Part shown: piece after piece, positions 9,902 to 21,650 of the stretch
Position numbering within the stretch: the first letter of the stretch is position 1
Layout of the letters: each line of letters starts with the position of its first letter
Source: Eudorina sp. 2006-703-Eu-15
Lineage: Eukaryota; Chlorophyta; Chlorophyceae; Chlamydomonadales; Volvocaceae
Length of the DNA stretch: 64,000 bases
Direction of reading: 5' to 3'
NCBI GenBank assembly: GCA_003117195.1
Contig: BDSI01000124.1
Span: 57,576 to 121,575 of the forward strand
Notes under the pieces: generated by a model
The model's input: only the letters and a program-made list of their open reading frames with translations
What the model was told of the DNA's origin: nothing
The model's database searches: none
Translations under genes and position numbers: made by a program

Positions 9902-12333
9902 CTAGCGCAGCTCGACCTTGACCGACACCGGCAAGGTATTATTTGTCCCTGGCTCCGAGACCGAGGCTGCTTTCCTCCTTGAAGACGTCGGCAGGGGCCC
10001 CGCCAGGCCTGCCATCGCCGCAGCGGCAGCCCCTGCCTCTGCCTCCGAAACCGCCGCCGCAGCCAGCTCATCCAGATGCCCGGCGGCGTCGTTCGATTCC
10101 GTGGGGGCCGAGCGCCCCGCGAGTGCTGCCGTCGCCTGTGCCGACGGAACCCTCGCTGGCCCTGGCGCCGCTTTGGACGGCATCGCCGCCGCGCCGCGCT
10201 TGGCAGCCGGGCTCGGCGCCGCCAACGGACCCTCCTCCTCACCGGCGTCCACCATCTCTGTGCCGCCGCCGGCCTCGTCCGCAGGCGTGCTGTCCTCGCT
10301 TTGTTTCTTCTTCGTCTTCTTCCCCTCCTCCTCTTCCTCCTCCTCCTCCTCCTCCACCCCAGCTTCCTTGGCCATCGCGTTGCAGCCTCTTACGTTGGCG
10401 TCCAGGGTGCGCAGCTTCAGCAGCCAGCAGAGCTCCGAGGTCCGCTCCCAGCCCACAAGTTCCTTCCCAGTCATGACGCAGCGCAAGGTCACGCAGTCCG
10501 TCAAATAGAACGGCTTGCCTCGGCACACTTTCTTGAGCACCGCCGCGTACGTCGACGGCTGCATCACACCGTCCACCTGAACCTGTGGACGCAGTACGGC
10601 GGAATACGACGGTACGACCCTGTGAGGTGCAACTCAAAAGGCGAATTGATCAATCAGACGGCCTGGTGCGCACGCGGGCGCAGGCAGCGACAAGCACATT
10701 GTACGACTGAAGTACGGCACCTGCCACACAACGAACGCACAACAACGGCGGGCAACCAGGGTGGGTTCCTCGGCTACGTGCCGGCCCGGGAGCGCAGCCT
10801 CGGAACTGCGAGGCGACGATATCTAGGCATCCGGAACATCGGAGCCGCACGCGGGTCAGCCAGCACGCGGTGGAACCCTCCTGCATGAGGGGCCTGTCAC
10901 AGGTGCTCGGGGTTCGGGGCGGTGCAACGTACACCAGGTACCAGATACCGCCAGGGACAGGCCAAATACACTCCCGCCACCAGCCCTCCCAACAGCCTCC
11001 TGTTACTCGCTCCTTACGAAGGGGGGCCCTGCCAGCTGTCCCTACAGATCGGTCCCTACGAAGGGGGGCCCTACCAGCTGTCCCTACAGATCGGTCCCTA
11101 CGAAGGGGGGCCCTACCAGCTGTCCCTACAGATCGGTCCCTACGAAGGGGGCCCCTACCAGCTGTCCCTACAGATCGGTCCCTACGAAGGGGGCCCCTAC
11201 CAGCTGTCCCTACAGATCGGTCCCTACGAAGGGGCCCCTGCCAGCTGTCCCTACAGATCGGTCCCTACGAAGGGGGCCCCTACCAGCTGTCCCTACAGAT
11301 CGGTCCCTACGAAGGGGGCCCCTGCCAGCTGTCCCTACAGATCGGTCCCTACGAAGGGGGCCCCTACCAGCTGTCCCTACAGATCGGTCCCTACGAAGGG
11401 GGGCCCTACCAGCTGTCCCTACAGATCGGTCCCTACGAAGGGGGGCCCTACCAGCTGTCCCTACAGATCGGTCCCTACGAAGGGGGCCCCTACCAGCTGT
11501 CCCTACAGATCGGTCCCTACGAAGGGGGCCCCTGCCAGCTGTCCCTACAGATCGGTCCCTACGAAGGGGGCCCCTACCAGCTGTCCCTACAGATCGGTCC
11601 CTACGAAGGGGGCCCCTACCCGCTGTCCCTACAGATCGGTCCCTACGAAGGGGGCCCCTGCCAGCTGTCCCTACAGATCGGTCCCTACGAAGGGGGCCCC
11701 TACCAGCTGTCCCTACAGATCGGTCCCTACGAAGGGGGCCCCTACCAGCTGTCCCTACAGATCGGTCCCTACGCTGCCCTTGCGGCCAATCGCGGGGGCG
11801 AGACAACACGCCCGGCTTCAGCCCCAACCCACGAAGCGAATCTCCTCCGCTGCTCAGCACCCCGACCCCAGGCCGGCACAGCCGATTCCCAACCAAGGCC
11901 AGGGTGCTTCTATCGTCTGTGCCGGGGAGCACATGGGTGGTCGGTTACCCAGTGTGCCCCACCCGCCAACCGTCCACAACTACCTACGTACCTGCACCTG
12001 CACGGCCATATGGACATGCTTGGGTGCTGGCTGGTCCAGCAGCGCGCCGACCTCCGCCTCGGTCAGCATGATGCGCATTCCGCGCTGGAGCACGCGCTGC
12101 GGAGATGGCGGATGCACAGTTGCACACCAGGAGCAAAAGGAAAGGAGGAGTAAAAGGAGGAGGAGCGGGGACTTCAGCCAACGGTATGGCGAACCGCGAG
12201 GGCCGCAGGCTGCAATGTCAACAGGCGAGGAAGGGGAACGCGGGGCCGGAGCGCGCAAGCGCAGCGACGGCCGGCCGGTCGGGGCGGGAGCGGACAAACA
12301 GATTGCGGCCGGGCCGCCTCCGTTGTAGGCCAT
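9902..12333 (-). CDS. Unrecognised acidic Ala-rich protein, two predicted exons
   Basis: The best model joins exon 12333-11992 and exon 10582-9902 (GTACGT donor, CACAG acceptor, phase 0), giving about 340 aa. I do not recognise the family. The conserved-looking core crosses the junction: RGMRIMLTEAEVGALLDQ, then VQVDGVMQPSTYAAVLKK, then GKPFYLTDCVTLRCVMTG and WERTSELCWLLKLRTLD. It is followed by a poly-Glu run, a short basic stretch (KKTKKK) and an Ala-rich tail to the stop at 9902. The N-terminal ~79 residues are doubtful: a polypyrimidine tract and CGCAG at 12097-12099 would equally allow an acceptor there, with a start further upstream. The 1.4-kb intron is mostly a 42-bp tandem repeat. 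The acidic/basic composition would suit a nuclear protein, but that is a guess. Confidence 0.5.
11012..11773. repeat. 42-bp minisatellite, about 18 copies
   Basis: Tandem units of 42 bp containing CCCTACAGATCGGTCCC, with small variants (AAGGGGGGCCC versus AAGGGGGCCCC). One copy near 11225 is shorter in its G/C run and shifts the phase. The period is divisible by three, so long ORFs appear on both strands. I read these as artefacts, because the array sits inside the predicted intron of the 9.9-12.3 kb gene. Confidence 0.95.
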
Positions 12334-12423
12334 GGTGCCTCGACATCCATGCTTAATGGCAGCCGGAAGGTACGGCATTAGCCGCAACTCAGGCCGCTGA
12401 TCTCTGGCGGCGTTGCTGCGGGA

Positions 12424-15400
12424 TCATTCCTTAGCCCTTTCCCGGCTCCTCTTCCCCACCGAAAGGGTCTGGGTGCTGCCACTGCACCGCCACTCGGCCG
12501 CTGCCATCCGGATTGCCTCGCGCCGCCCGTCGACCCTCGCCCGCCCCGTGGCGACCACACTCACCGCTGCGCCTTCACCCAGGGCTCTATCCACACCCGC
12601 TCGCTCATCTTGGGTTCCGGCGTCAGGGCCAGCGACCGCCTTCGGCACCTCCCCCTGGCGGGACCCGGCCGCCAACTCCGTCAGCATGACGGCCGCCATC
12701 GCCATCTGGGGGTTGCACTGCTCAGCGCCGCGCGGACGGGCCGCCTCCTCCGCCTGGCCCCCGTCCTCGCCCTTGCCAGCATGGGCTGGGCCGCGGCCTC
12801 CCTCGCCAGTCGGCGGCGCACTCGAATCTGCCCTAGCACCCTCCTTGCGCGCAGCTGCCGCTGCTGCTGCCGGTGCTGCTGGTGCCGCGGCAGCGGCGAC
12901 CGAGGCGCGTGTGGTCCGCCTCGGCGCTGAGTGTGCCCGCGCGGCATCATCGACAGCACCATCACTCGGCTTGGCAGTACCTGGGCTGCTGCCAGCACCG
13001 CCCCCATTCGCCGCCGCGGCCGCGGGCGCAGCCCCCCTGGTTCGGGCGGGGATGGCGCCGGCAGTGTCGGCACCCCGGACTGCAGCCGGGGCCGACCGCC
13101 GCCGTGTTCCGCGCGCCTCCGCCCCGCGCCGCTCGTCCTTGTCCTCCTTCCCGTCCTTCCCCGCCGTCTCCTGCCCCCGATCAGGTTGCTTCCACTTGTG
13201 CTTGGCTGCTTCCTTCCGGTTACAATTCGCCACCGCCGGCGGCACTTTGGGGACCTCCGGCGACGCCGCCAGCGTCTTTACGGCCTCTTTTTTTGGCGGC
13301 CGGACCCCCGGGGCTAGTCGCTGCTGTGGCGGCGGCAGCTTCACCGACGCCTTCTTCACACCACCACCTGCCTTTTCGGGTTTAGGGACGGCGAGGGCGG
13401 GCGGCGGCTGTGCCACCGCGGCAGCCGGTGCTGCAGCGGCTGAACCGCCTGGCGGTCCCGGAGGGTAGCAAAGTGCTGCTAAGGCTCGAAGCTGCATCAA
13501 GCGCTGCAGAGCCGACTCGGCTAGGAGCTGATTCCCCAGTAGCGGGACCGCGGGCGCCTGCTGCTGCTGTTGTTGTTGCTGCTGCTGCAAGAGGTGCTGA
13601 ATCAGCTGTTGCTGCTGTGCTGATGTTAGCGTCAGCTGTTGTGGTAGCCGACGCTGCTGCTCTTGGTGCTCCTGCTGCGGCTGTTGCTGCTGCAGCGGTT
13701 GCTGCTCCTGCTGTGGCTGTTGTACAGCCTGAGTCCCCGACTGTATTGCGGATGCGCCGGCCGCTCCGGCCACCGGCTGCTGTGGCTGCACGTGTGGCTG
13801 CTGCTGCTGCTGTTGCTGCTGCTGCGATTGCTTCGACACAGGCTGCGCGTTCTGACCGCCCGGGCTTTGCTCGCGCTGTGTCGGCTGGTATGGCTGCGCT
13901 TTCTGTCGTTGCGGGCGCTTCCTAAGCCGCTCTTGCACCACTTCACGGCCAGTCGCTGCGGGGGAGCTGCCACTGCCAACATCCTCAGACGAGACCGCCA
14001 CTTCCGCCGACGTGATCGCGGCGACGATGGTACCGTCTGCGGCCACGTCGCCACCCGTGGGTGCCGACGGCGGCGATGTCGGCTGCGATAGGGCCGGCGG
14101 CGGCTGCAGCGGTGACCCGCCCGCCCCGGCGCTGGGTGATGGCAACACCGGTGGCTGCGTGCCGGTAGGCGCAGCAATGGACGCCTCCAGATTTGCTGCA
14201 GGCGGCTGCGTCTCCGATGCAATCTCCAGAAAGGCTGCGGCTGGCGCAGCAGCCGTCTCCTCGCTGTGCGCCGCGCAGCTTGGAGCGCATGACGCGTCCT
14301 GGGCACAGCCCTCCACGCCCGCCGCTGTACCTCCGGGCCCAGCGGGTACGTCAACCGCCATTTCGTTCCCGCACGTGGCCTCACCAGCCGCCGCCGCTTG
14401 TGCGGCGGCCAGGGCGGCAGCGGCTCCTGAAGCGGCCAGCGCCGCCGCTGCTGTGGCGGCTGCCAGAGCCGTTGCAACCGCGGCCTCCGTGTTCGCCTCC
14501 GGTGCAGCGTCCAGCGCCGGTGGGTGCGCTACCGGTGGGTTCAGATAAAGCTGGTTCGCCAGGGGTGCAGCTGGCACTGACATGGCAGCGATCGGCATGG
14601 TCATCGCCTCCGCCGGGGCACCGCCAGCCTGCGCGGCGGCGACGATCGCGACGGCGCTCTCAGCGGCCTCCGTGAACAGACACGAGTCGGGTCCGGAGCT
14701 CTTCGACAGCCAGAGCGCGATGGCGTCCCGGAGGTACTTGTCTGGCTTGAGGTCAGTAAAGGCGAGGTGGTCGCCTGTCAAATATAGGTACAGGTATAGA
14801 CAATGGTATATAGGTATTGGGGGTATCGGGTTGCAAGGGCAGGCGCACAAGCGCACACAAGCGGAGGCATGGTCATCCAATACCTATTTGCCATTACCTG
14901 CGGTTTGCATAAGATCACTCAAGGGGCCGCCTATTCACAGTACCTTCCCTCGCCCCTCACGCTAGTAAAGGTGTGCGCGATTAGATGCTGCGGTTTCAGG
15001 CTCGAGACATTGAGCCGTAACCATGATTTAGGAGGAGCGCACTTCGGGTTTCTGGATCTGGTATCTGGACATGGAGATGTGCATGGCGACTTGCGCTGTA
15101 GCTGCACACTGTGCAGCGCTGCACACACTTGCGAACCAGGGGTGGCTGAGGCTCCGCGGGTAGGCGGTGCTGCAAACCAGCGGGCACGTCAGCACATGGC
15201 TGCACGGCACGTACGCACGCACGTGGCCCTCCAGGTGCAGACCCCATACCACTAATGGATATACTTAGCTCGAGAACCTGGGTCTGCGCTCGTCCCGGAT
15301 GCCGTAAAAAGTCGTACAGTCACTGGCGATCATCACCACACAATGCACCCCGTACCATACCTTCGTCATTCCACGCGCCTTCTCGCTTGGTATGACGTAC

Positions 15401-16448
15401 ACAACTTGCGAATCCACGCCCAAACACGCCCCGGTTCTCCTGCATGCGCCTCACCGGTCATCGGATGAGTGCCGTACTGTGCCACGTGGGCCTCCAGCGC
15501 GGCGCGCTCCAGGGAGACCGACGGATTCTGGCGGTCGTACACGGGGTCGTACATGATCATGTGGGTCAACGGGCAGAAGAACACGGCGGGAACCTCCATG
15601 ACCTCCAAGTTGAGCACTGGCCGGCCAGAAGCAGCGACGGCCGCCGCCGTGGCCGCCGGAGACGGCCCCGCCGTCAGCGGGAGGCCCGCTGTGCGCGCGC
15701 GCTTGTGTGCCGGGGCCGCCTGCTGCTGCCCCGCCTCCGTCTCCTCCCGAAGGAAGGCTGTGATGGCTCCCTTGAGGTTGCCCAGAGTGTGAGGATGCGC
15801 GATTGCGGGGAGCCCTGCGCACGAGAGCGAAAGGGTTGAGGGGACCCGAGCGACAGAGCAGTCCTTTGTAAGAGTGTGCATTCGCACTCGGACACTGCAG
15901 GATAGAGAGTGTGATGAGAACCCCGAGTCCAGCATGCAAGGAGCACTCAACGTGAAAGCGCTCCAATGCGCGCCGTTGCCGCTGCGGTGTGCTTGTGAAA
16001 TTTCTCGAGAGGTTTGGAAGACACCGTCACGCGGCCCTCAGGTGTAACATACACCAGGCGACAGTGGAAAGCTGAGGACGTCCGCGCGCAAAGCAAAAAA
16101 TAGCCGTTCACGGGGACGCGGACGACGCCCCCGCAAATGAAGCCGGGCGCATCCCATCCCCCTGCCGCTAAGCCACGTTGCTCGATTCATGGCGCGAACC
16201 AAGGGACGGCAGAAGTCCATGATGTGGTCACCTGTTAGGGGCCGCACGCCATACTGCCGTTGGTGCGCCTCAAACGCCGTTCGGTCCACAGCCCGATCCT
16301 CTGGGTCGTCCGGGTCCAGGACTGGATCGCTCATAATGCGCCAGCTCAGGGGGCACACATATACTCGAGGAATCAGAGCGTCTTTGTTCCGGAACCGCAG
16401 CAGAGCTGCCGCCTCGGTCCGAGGCCGCTTTGAATGCTGTTGAGCCAT
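12424..16448 (-). CDS. Double U-box protein with long Gln/Ala-rich tail (975 aa)
   Basis: Fourth member of the U-box cluster, more diverged. Exons 16448-16232, 15814-15455 and 14774-12424 join in phase 1 with GT-AG junctions at the same positions as copies 1-3. U-box 1 has CPLSWRIMSDPVLDPDDPED and ends PLTG, finished by LGNLKGAITAFL. U-box 2 has CPLTHMIMYDPVYDRQNPSV and ends PMTG, finished by FTDLKPDKYLRDAIALWL. After about residue 225 the protein is low complexity: Ala-rich, then Gln-rich (bases ~13563-13860), then Ala/Lys/Arg-rich, ending SVGKRSRERAKE. The tail is probably disordered. U-boxes imply E2 binding and ubiquitin transfer; the substrate is unknown. Given its separate position and greater divergence, this may be the older form from which the shorter tandem copies derive. 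Confidence 0.8.
13563..13860 (-). repeat. Poly-glutamine (CAG/CAA) low-complexity coding tract
   Basis: Runs of CAG and CAA codons in exon 3 of the fourth U-box gene give several poly-Gln blocks of up to about eleven residues. This is a trinucleotide-repeat region within a reading frame, so length variation between strains would be expected. Confidence 0.85.
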
Positions 16449-18482
16449 TAACGTTTAGACTCGGTGAACGGAAAACTGCAAGAACTTGCCAGCGCAACCG
16501 TTGGATCTGTAGTTAAGTTTGATGGTTAAGCGCTCAGGATCCTAGCAGAACACCTGTAGGTTAGCTCATGCAGTGGGGTCTGATGCATTCAATCAAAACC
16601 GATATGTTATGGTGCTTTTTCCCAAAGCCGGGTGCAACGTGTATTAGGAAAAACATTATCAAACTGGAGTGCTTTGTTACAGGCCGCAGTTTTCCTTGAA
16701 TTTGAAGTTGCCGTGCATTCGTACGGTTTGTTATTCCGGCGCTGCCCTTCGCTGCTAGCTATGTGCAAGGCCCGAAAGGAGCGGCAAATTGCCAAAGGCA
16801 GAGGGAGGAGCGCTGACAAGGACCTGACAGTTGTACCCTCGTAAGAACCCTCGTTAATCCCAACGATCGCTTCGTTCTTTGATTTAATCGACAGGCTGTT
16901 AACATGCTTACAAAGCGTTGCAGATATTCCGTTGGAACGAAACATGATACAACTATGCTCCAACTAACGCTCCAGCTGCCGACTACGCGGAGAGACTCCA
17001 GCGGGGCCCCGCAGCCGACAGATGAGGCAGCCCCGCACCACAAAACGGCGAAGGGTGGCCCCCGCATATCGCCGCACTCTACCATGAAATGGGATGGATA
17101 TGTGACACCGAAGCATTGCACACGCCCGCACAGCACCGTGGCGCACCGGACAGGCTCCACTGGTGCACCGAAACACACCCCGCACCCACTCTACCAAAGA
17201 CCCACCCCACATTACGAAAACGTACCTCAGCCAGGACGGTGCCCATCAGCAAGCCACCATGGATCATGGGGTCGCCCCACAGTGGTCCGCTCCAGCACCA
17301 GGACCCGGAAGGTGCGGGGACTCGGCCAAGTCCACCCCCCGTACGTGAGGGTCAACTTATCGCTGGTCTATTGCGACCTGATCACATGACCCGCACCCAT
17401 GGGCCTTGCGCTGCCTGTCGCTTGTACGGGTCACTGGTGTCAGGTTGCACATTCGGCCGTGATGAAGACTCGTAGAAAGATTCGTACAGTTCTGGGGATG
17501 GTGTTGATGAACACCGTGGCGCTTGCGACGACAAACCTGCTGGTCGGCGGCGGCACAGTTGACGGCAGCAGCTGGCGGCCACAAGGCATAGAGCGCCCCC
17601 GCTCGCTGGACAGCCACAGCAGAAAGATACCACGGGCCCCGCATGTGATTCGGGTACGCCGTACATGCCTTGCAGTGCGGAGCGCTACGCCATCGACCAT
17701 GGATTTAGAAAACATGCGCGACCCACGGCGCTGACACAACAAGAAGAACGCCACCCATCGCCGTGGCTCTCCCTGGTGGCGAATTGTACTCGGAAGGAGT
17801 CGTGTGAGGATACGTGAGCCCAGGGGCGCTGTAACGTGGACTTCCTGCTTCTGCTCCCACGAAGTTTGCTCCTCCTGCTGGATCACCCGGGAATTTCGTT
17901 TGGGGCTTGCTTAAGATGAAAGCCAGTCCAAGGTTCGAGGGAGCTCCCTTGCAGTTATCAGCGAACGAAAGCGATTTAGGATGCATTTTTCGGCCCGTCC
18001 AACTGCCGGTGCATGCGTCCATTGTAGCCTTCCACGTTTGACATGGTCAAGTCAGTCCTTCCGGCGCCCGTGGACAAATGGTCGCCCGTGGTGCCCGTGG
18101 TCAATTATACCGGGGAAAATGAAGTTCTGTGTGGCCGACGTGGAGTCTAAAGCTTGCTCCAATGAAAGAAAACTCGCGTCTGTCGGGGACAAATACCGCA
18201 AGTATCCGCCACCGCGCGGTCCGCCGTCGCGTTGCGCCGTACTTCAAACCGTATCGACGTTACGCAATTATTCTTGCAAATTTAAGCTCCAGTTCAAGAG
18301 CTGAAAACCACAACTGACAAAATTAAAAACAATCTAGCGGAGAAGCAAATCACGGTAATGCAGTCGGATCCCGGGCTGGCAAGAGTTGGCGGCGAAATCA
18401 CGGTGATTCGGGGTCTGGCGGCTTGCAGAACGTAGTGCCGCTTGGTGCCAACTCAGTTTGTCGATTTGTCGTCGACAACACT
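16449..18482. other. Intergenic region between U-box gene 4 and F-box pseudogene
   Basis: No gene supported. AT-rich 16500-16720 is the likely 5' flank of the U-box gene. A 64-bp segment at 17134-17197 recurs at 57675-57738 (see the dispersed-repeat entries). The remaining short ORFs overlap in several frames. Confidence 0.5.
17134..17197 (+). repeat. Dispersed repeat, copy A
   Basis: 64 bp beginning CACCGTGGCGCACCGGACAG and ending CTACCAA, matching 57675-57738 with three mismatches by eye, same orientation. Both copies lie in intergenic DNA. It may be a fragment of an unidentified mobile element. Confidence 0.75.
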
Positions 18483-21138
18483 ATGTCGTCGTGCGCAGCC
18501 ATTCTCCCGCAGCTGCCCAACGAGCTGACCGAGCACGTTGTCAGCTTCCTGCCACGCAACGACATCGCGCTCTCAGTGCGCCTCATCAACAAGGCGGCCG
18601 CAGCGCATTTCCATGCTGTTGAGCACCACACCGTGCATCAGTACCGCACGAGGTCTTTGCCCGGCGCTGGCGCAGCCCGAATGCTACTCGTTCCTTGTCA
18701 TTATCACAACGTCACGAGTTGCAATGCTTGGTGGCGAAGAGTGGCGACGTGGTCAACCTTGAAGTCGCAGTTGCGGTCACAGATTGCCTCCCAAATTGGG
18801 AGGTCTTCCTCGCTGCGGCCACGGCGGGTCAGCTGGAAGCCTGCCAGTGGCTGGAGAGCAGGGGCTGCCTGAATTGCTGCCGCTGCGAAGCGCTCACAAT
18901 GTCGCGCTACGCTGCGGCCTCTCGGGCCATCGGTTGGTTTGCGCCTGGCTGTCGGACCGCGCGCCAACGTCCATGGCACGGGAGGCAGCTCGGCGCGGTC
19001 ACGGGGAGCTGGCCGAGTGGCTGCTGCCGCAGCGCCCCGCGAGATGAACCCGTACAGCTTCCTGGCGGCGGTCGCGGAGGGCTGCGACCTGGCCACCCTG
19101 CAGCGCCTCAGGCTACCCGCCGCGAGTGACTTGGGCGCGGACGCCGACGCAGGTGCCGGTGCGGCGGACGCCGACGCAGGTGCCGGTGCGGCCGACGCCG
19201 ACGCAGGTGCCGGTGCGGCGGACGCCGACGCAGGTGCCGGTGCGGCCGACGCCGACGCAGGTGCCGGTGCGGCGGACGCCGACGCAGGTGCCGGTGCGGC
19301 CGACGCCGACGCAGGTGCCGGTGCGGCGGACGCCGACGCAGGTGCCGGTGCGGCCGACGCCGACGCAGGTGGCGGTGCGGCGGACGCCGACGCAGGTGCC
19401 GGTGCGGCGGACGCCGACGCAGGTGCCGGTGCGGCGGACGCCGACGCAGGTGCCGGTGCGGCGGACGCCGACGCAGGTGCCGGTGCGGCCGACGCCGACG
19501 CAGGTGCCGGTGCGGTGGACGCCGCTGAGTCCGCCTGGAAGCAGGTCTTCCTCGCCGCGATGTACAGCCCCACACCGGACTGGGAGGACAAGGCGATGTG
19601 GGTCGAGGCCCAGCTAGCGAACAGCCCCTCCGCCAATCGCGCCATCCGCATTTCATCCCACCAGCAGGGAGCGCTGGAGCGGCTGCCGTGGCTCCGAGCC
19701 CGGGACTACCAGGTAGAGCTCAACAGCAGGGCGCTGTATTTTGCGGCTTCGAAAGGCGACACCGCCGTCGCCCGCATGCTGCTGGACGAGGGTGTAAGAC
19801 CTGGCGGGGAGATGTTCTTGGTCCTCGCCATGGGCCATCTGGAGGTCCTGCAGCTGTTGTACGACAGGGGCTGCATCGCCCGGCGTGACGTTGACACGGC
19901 CATGTCGCTAGCGCATGATCGCCTCAAACACGACGTGGTAATGTGGACGGCCGAGACGTTCCCCGAGGGCGCGGCCGAGCGCGTGGGCTTGTACGGCGTC
20001 CAAGCGGGGAACCTGCAGGCGCTGACGTGGGCGTACGAACGGGGCTGGCGGCCGCAGCGTGACGGCGCCGATGGAGCGTTGCAGCATGGCGCCAACGGGG
20101 GCAACCAAGAGGCACTGGAGTGGCTGGTGGAGAGGGGAGTCGGCGTCCAGGTAGGTACCGTTCCACCGTATCAGGCCACGGGGGCCAATTGCGGCTCCTT
20201 TGTCTTAGGCCATTGGCAGCCGGTGCCTGGCCAGGATCTGTCCTGCCCTGTCCTGTAGCCGGCTCTCCATACATGCCATGCCGAGGTGTGAGGTGTCAGG
20301 CGGTGTGAACCGGCCGGGGGTGCCAGACGAACAGCCTTTTTTCCCGGCTGCGCGCCGCCTGCTTTCCACCCTTAGGTACACAGTCCTTGCCGCCGCAGTT
20401 CCACCAAATTGGGTTTGCAATTGGGTTGGTGATGGGCTGTAGCTATACCGTAACCGGAACTGGGACTTCGTTACGTGGCGACGTGCTTCGTGCATTAGTT
20501 TCCTGAGCGGATGGTACCAGCTCATTGATTGACGGAGGTGACCGAATCAGGCCCTTGAAGGCTCGTTCCTGCCCGTAGGGGATCTCACCTCGTGCCGCTG
20601 TGTGTTGCTGTGTACTCCGCCTGTGCTTCCTTCCATGCGTACTATCTCCACATGCAGGGTGCCTGGGCCGCCTACCTGGACGCGGGTCGCAACGGCGACC
20701 TGGCCACGCTGCGATTCCTGCGCCGACTGGGCGTCCCGTTGGGGACCCGACTCGGAGCTGTACCGCAGAGCCGCATCGGTGTGCCACGTGGAGGTGTTGC
20801 GTTGGCTGGCGGAGGAGGGCTGCCCGGTGAACTGGCGGGCAGCGCGGGAGTCGTGGGAAGCGGCGGCCGTCAGGCGGCAGAGAGCCTTCGGGGTGCCTGA
20901 AGGGGAGGACCCGGGTGTGGCTGAGTATGCGGTGGTGCTGTGCCGGAAGGAGGAGGAGGAGGCGCGGGAATGGCTGCGGAGCCAGGAGGAGGCGGAGGCG
21001 CAGAGGGGCCGTCTCGCGGCGGTCCGCGATCTGCTGCGCCGCTGCTGGGGCCGGGAGGGAGGGGGCCCGGAAGCACGATCAGGTGGGCTCGCGGCTGCGT
21101 CAGCGGGCCTCTTGGAGTTCGTTCGTGTACCATATTAG
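18483..21138 (+). pseudogene. F-box/ankyrin-repeat gene, frame-disrupted
   Basis: Starts at ATG 18483 with an F-box-like N-terminus (LPQLPNELTEHVVSFLPRND). Ankyrin-like helices of the kind expanded in volvocine algae follow: EVFLAAATAGQLEACQWLES, GHRLVCAWLSDR, HGELAEWLLPQRPA, LYFAASKGDTAVARMLLDEG and CHVEVLRWLAEEGCPVN, to a stop at 21136-21138. These pieces lie in different frames. Apparent one-base shifts occur at ~18630-18700 (probably two), ~18925, ~19046 and ~20745. Only one clean intron (20152/20657) is seen. The 38-exon neighbour at 22-47 kb shows no frame breaks, so general assembly error is unlikely, and decay is the better explanation. F-box proteins normally act as SCF ubiquitin-ligase adaptors. 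A 14-copy 27-bp repeat lies inside. Confidence 0.65.
19138..19516 (+). repeat. 27-bp tandem repeat, 14 copies
   Basis: The unit encodes nine residues (ADADAGAGA) in the ankyrin frame. Synonymous GCG/GCC alternation between units and one Gly variant show that the copies are not all identical. Because 27 is divisible by three, the array stays open in several frames on both strands, producing long spurious ORFs. Confidence 0.95.
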
Positions 21139-21428
21139 AGGGCCGTCTACGCAGGTTGTGCTCAGTCCGCCATTGTGCGAGCAAAGCGCTGTCAGGAAGA
21201 GTTGCTGTTCGGAGGGACGGCATTACATTGATTGCCGTTCGATTTTGGTTGTATTGGTCTTAATGTTGTCACTGCTCGTCTGATTGCTGTGGCTGGACCT
21301 TACTGCTGCCAGAGGCCCCGCTGCCGTGTCTTCGGCTGCTGCGACTGTGACAAATCCTGTGGCAGCTGATGCAGCGCGACGGATGCTGGTGGTGGTGTGG
21401 GTCCTGTGCAAGGCGGTGTGCGGTCCAG

Positions 21429-21514
21429 GGCAAGGCGAAGATGTGGCGCACCGCTGGCCCGAAAGCGACGGTTTGGACTTGCGGGCCGGCGGTGCGCCAC
21501 ATCTTCGCCCTGCC
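21429..21514 (+). other. Inverted repeat / hairpin with 33-bp arms
   Basis: The left arm (21429-21461) and right arm (21482-21514) are reverse complements over 33 positions with two differences, one of which can form a G-U pair in RNA. The loop is 20 nt. The shared core is GCGAAGATGTGGCGCACCGC. Such a structure could be a small-RNA precursor, a MITE-like element or an unusual 3' UTR structure of the adjacent pseudogene. Confidence 0.75.
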
Positions 21515-21650
21515 AGGATTATCTGGCTGGACGTGGAGAGTATGCGGATCGAAATGAAACCCTCACGACCTAACACCCGTGCGACGGTAACGACCTAGCA
21601 CCCCTGTGTGGCCCGGTTGAGCACCGCGAGGACCGCTGAGGCGCCCACTT

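Noticed and set aside
10870..12328. Two plus-strand ORFs of 427 and 468 codons and a minus-strand ORF of 240 codons over the 42-bp repeat
   Set aside because: They consist almost entirely of the 14-residue translation of the minisatellite, whose period is divisible by three, and have no start context, domain or splice support.
12413..13468. Plus-strand Ala/Ser/Pro-rich ORF of 351 codons
   Set aside because: It is the complement of exon 3 of the fourth U-box gene; GC-rich codon bias keeps antisense frames open.
14785..14822. Possible fourth copy of the recurrent intron motif, in the U-box gene 4 intron
   Set aside because: It shares GTATAGACA and TATAGG words, but in different order and orientation, next to an acceptor instead of a donor. 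The similarity is too weak.
18704..19656. Minus-strand ORFs of 315 and 182 codons opposite the ankyrin gene
   Set aside because: They are reverse readings of the 27-bp repeat; the plus strand carries the recognisable ankyrin helices.
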